Of a stretch of DNA of 64,000 nt, positions 62,543 to 64,000 are shown one piece after another. Source of the DNA: Paraburkholderia sp. BL10I2N1. GTDB lineage: Bacteria > Pseudomonadota > Gammaproteobacteria > Burkholderiales > Burkholderiaceae. Made by a program: the position numbers and the translations under genes. The notes under the pieces are model-generated. The model had not been told where the DNA came from. It worked only from the letters and a program-made list of their open reading frames with translations, and searched no databases. Location: the NCBI RefSeq assembly GCF_004361815.1, contig NZ_SNWA01000002.1, positions 2,356,001 to 2,420,000 of the forward strand. The letters are read 5' to 3'. Positions within the stretch are counted from its first letter, which is position 1. Each line of letters opens with the position of its first letter.

Positions 62543-63163
62543 ATGAAAAAGATACTCGTTCCACGAATGCCAGTGATCGCGTTGCTTGCCGCCGCTGGCC
62601 TCACCTTGACGCCAGCCCTCGCACAAAACCAGAATGGGGCCCGCATTGCCATGCAGATCTGCTCTGGCTGCCACGGCGTAGGCGGGCGTAGCGAATCGCC
62701 GATGTTTCCGAAGCTCAATGCCCAGACACCCGAGTACATCGAAGCCCAGCTGAAGGGTTTCCGCGAGCACGCGCGCGGCGAAAACACTGCCCGTGATTAC
62801 ATGTGGGGCATGGCCGCACTTCTGGACGACGCTGCCGTCAAATCGCTGGCCGACTATTTCTCACACCAGGCGGCAACGCGGGGCGCGACTGGTGATGCCA
62901 CCTTGATGGCCAAGGGGCAGGAAATCTTCGAACGCGGCGTGCCGGATCATGGCGTGCCGGCCTGCGCATCATGTCACGGCGCGCAGGCCCAGGGCGCCGG
63001 CACATTCCCGCGGCTGGCCGGGCAACATAAGGAGTATCTGTTGCATCAGATCGAGGTCTTCAAAAACGGTGCGCGTGGCAACGCGCCCGTCATGAGCGCA
63101 GTGGCGCATACATTGAACGACGAGGAGGCCAAGGCGGTTGCAGTCTATCTGCAATCCAGGTAA
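62543..63163 (+). CDS. Diheme cytochrome c (cytochrome c4-like)
   Basis: 206 aa. The ATG at 62543 is preceded by GAAGAGA; the upstream frame to 62498 has no signal peptide. The signal peptide is ILVPRMPVIALLAAAGLTLT with cleavage near ALA-QN. Two heme motifs are present: MQICSGCHGVGGRSESP and PACASCHGAQAQGAG, with candidate axial Met in SPMFPKLNAQTP and VMSAVAHTLNDEEA. Each half carries a class I cytochrome c fold with the PxLxxQxxxYxxxQL pattern. It is a periplasmic electron carrier, likely to a terminal oxidase or nitrogen-oxide reductase. The FNR box 400 bp upstream suggests oxygen control. Confidence 0.93.
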   Translation: MKKILVPRMPVIALLAAAGLTLTPALAQNQNGARIAMQICSGCHGVGGRSESPMFPKLNAQTPEYIEAQLKGFREHARGENTARDYMWGMAALLDDAAVKSLADYFSHQAATRGATGDATLMAKGQEIFERGVPDHGVPACASCHGAQAQGAGTFPRLAGQHKEYLLHQIEVFKNGARGNAPVMSAVAHTLNDEEAKAVAVYLQSR

Positions 63164-63383
63164 CCGGCTGCCTTTATCCGGTTGAAAGGGCGTCGATCCC
63201 ATGGGCCACCGTGTCCGCGCACGCATTGATTGATCTCCGTCAAAGCTGTGGCGTCCGCACGCTTTCGCGTGGGATGCAGGGTAACTACAATGAAAATTAT
63301 CGGAACGGCTTCTTGCGTTTGCCGGTGGTGTGGGCGGCAAACCGGTTTGCCAATGCATTTCAACTACTGCTGCGGAGTTTGCT
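63164..63383. other. No gene seen
   Basis: The 220 bp after cytochrome c shows neither a strong terminator nor a gene. Confidence 0.4.
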
Positions 63384-63485
63384 ATGCAGTCGCTGGGGTG
63401 ACGTAGCTCCATAACCGTTATTCTCCACGAACACGAGCAGTTGTCGACCGTGATCGAGGGCATGCGGCGTTTTGTCCGTCTGTGA
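63384..63485 (+). pseudogene. N-terminal remnant of a hemerythrin gene
   Basis: The frame reads MQSLG, a TGA stop, then RSSITVILHEHEQLSTVIEG and MRRFVRL before another stop. It aligns with residues 1-33 of hemerythrin 2 (VIMREHQQLSTVIAGMQRFV). The premature stop and missing remainder show that it is dead. Confidence 0.8.
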
Positions 63486-63565
63486 TACAAAGGCGCGTCG
63501 GCAGGATCGGTTGCCGCGCAGCTCAACAAAGCGTTCTTTATCGTCTGAAATCGGGGGGAGGGGAC

Positions 63566-63913
63566 ATGCAAGCCACTCATCACCTTCATCTGGAACTGCT
63601 GCACGCAAGCGTGCCAACCTATGTTGCAAGTTATCTCTTTCCGATCATTTTGCTGGCATATGAGGTTCATCGGGTGGGCAGGTGGATTTTCGACTACGGG
63701 ATGCACTTCGCGAACTTCAGGTTCATGGGCTATGAGTTTCTGCTGATGCTGGTGTTCGTTGCGCTCCAGGTCGTCTTCGGAACTATTTTCCTCGTTGGGG
63801 CATGGATCAGCCGGAATCACGATTTCGAGCACAGGATCGCAAATGTGCTGGCGGGCCTAGGCTGTTCGCTGGTCATCATAGGATTCGATCTCGCGTTGCA
63901 GTACGTGCTGTAG
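63566..63913 (+). CDS. Small integral membrane protein, 115 aa
   Basis: The ATG at 63566 follows GGGAGGGGAC. Three hydrophobic segments are seen: VPTYVASYLFPIILLAYEVH, FLLMLVFVALQVVFGTIFLV and IANVLAGLGCSLVIIGFDLA. The N-terminal HHLHLELLHASVP is His-rich. No family is recognised. Its place after cytochrome c and the hemerythrin remnant suggests a link to respiration or oxygen stress, but this is only context. Confidence 0.65.
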   Translation: MQATHHLHLELLHASVPTYVASYLFPIILLAYEVHRVGRWIFDYGMHFANFRFMGYEFLLMLVFVALQVVFGTIFLVGAWISRNHDFEHRIANVLAGLGCSLVIIGFDLALQYVL

Positions 63914-64000
63914 CACGAGTACCGGATGGCCAGCTAGCGGTCGACCGAAATGGTGAGCATCGCATCTTGAATATTACGAGAGGCGAGCAGTCCTCTCTGA

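Overview
The window is high-GC, Gram-negative DNA that looks like Burkholderiaceae (Paraburkholderia, Caballeronia or Burkholderia). This inference rests on gene style: a SufBCDSUT operon with an Rrf2 regulator, a bacterial inositol cluster with an IolC fused to a DUF2090 domain, a 16-stranded-type porin ending in Phe, solitary HicB-like proteins and Burkholderia-type insertion sequences. No rRNA, tRNA or CRISPR array was seen. It reads as an accessory region in which two well-kept metabolic operons sit between stretches of small hypothetical genes, gene fragments and mobile DNA.

Layout. 1-6.0 kb: sparse, mostly minus-strand small genes (two tiny membrane proteins sharing a motif, a HicB-like protein, several conserved-looking short proteins, a frameshifted Rieske ferredoxin remnant). 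6.2-12.7 kb: an intact operon for iron-sulfur cluster assembly, regulator-sufB-sufC-sufD-sufS-sufU-sufT-Rieske, tightly coupled by ATGA overlaps. 12.7-15.0 kb: small hypothetical genes and a HicB-like fragment. 15.0-21.5 kb: an IS21-family element whose istA is cut in two by a recombinase-in-trio (RIT) element with three intact tyrosine recombinases; broken genes lie on both sides. 22.8-23.8 kb: AraC-type regulator. 24.8-39.4 kb: inositol uptake and catabolism (ROK regulator, iolE, two extra Gfo/Idh/MocA oxidoreductases, periplasmic binding protein, iolG, permease, ATPase, iolC, iolD, iolB, RpiR regulator), followed by a porin at 39.8 kb with a clear terminator. 41.5-47 kb: lipoprotein, SnoaL-like protein, IS630, DUF2905, NAD epimerase, Ohr. 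47.7-59.2 kb: a mobile-element scrapyard with a chimeric 2OG oxygenase, two damaged serine resolvases, an Mth938-like protein, IS6 remnant, IS110, IS5, a second IS630 carrying a passenger gene, a hemerythrin, and a second IS21 with an extra third gene. 59.3-64 kb: universal stress protein, hemerythrin, diheme cytochrome c and small membrane proteins, with one perfect and one near-perfect FNR/Anr box, suggesting a low-oxygen response.

How the genes work together. The suf genes make a complete assembly line: SufS and SufU mobilise sulfur, SufBCD is the scaffold, SufT and the Rieske protein are accessory, and the Rrf2 protein with three cysteines likely senses cluster status. The iol genes take inositol through an ABC transporter, oxidise it (IolG), dehydrate it (IolE), open the ring (IolD), isomerise (IolB), then phosphorylate and probably cleave it (bifunctional IolC); iolA is not in the window. 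A recurring theme is an intact gene accompanied elsewhere by a decayed partial copy (HicB-like, Rieske, hemerythrin, serine resolvase), which points to repeated recombination. The most unusual object is the RIT element nested in IS21, with a near-perfect 32-bp palindrome at only one of its ends.
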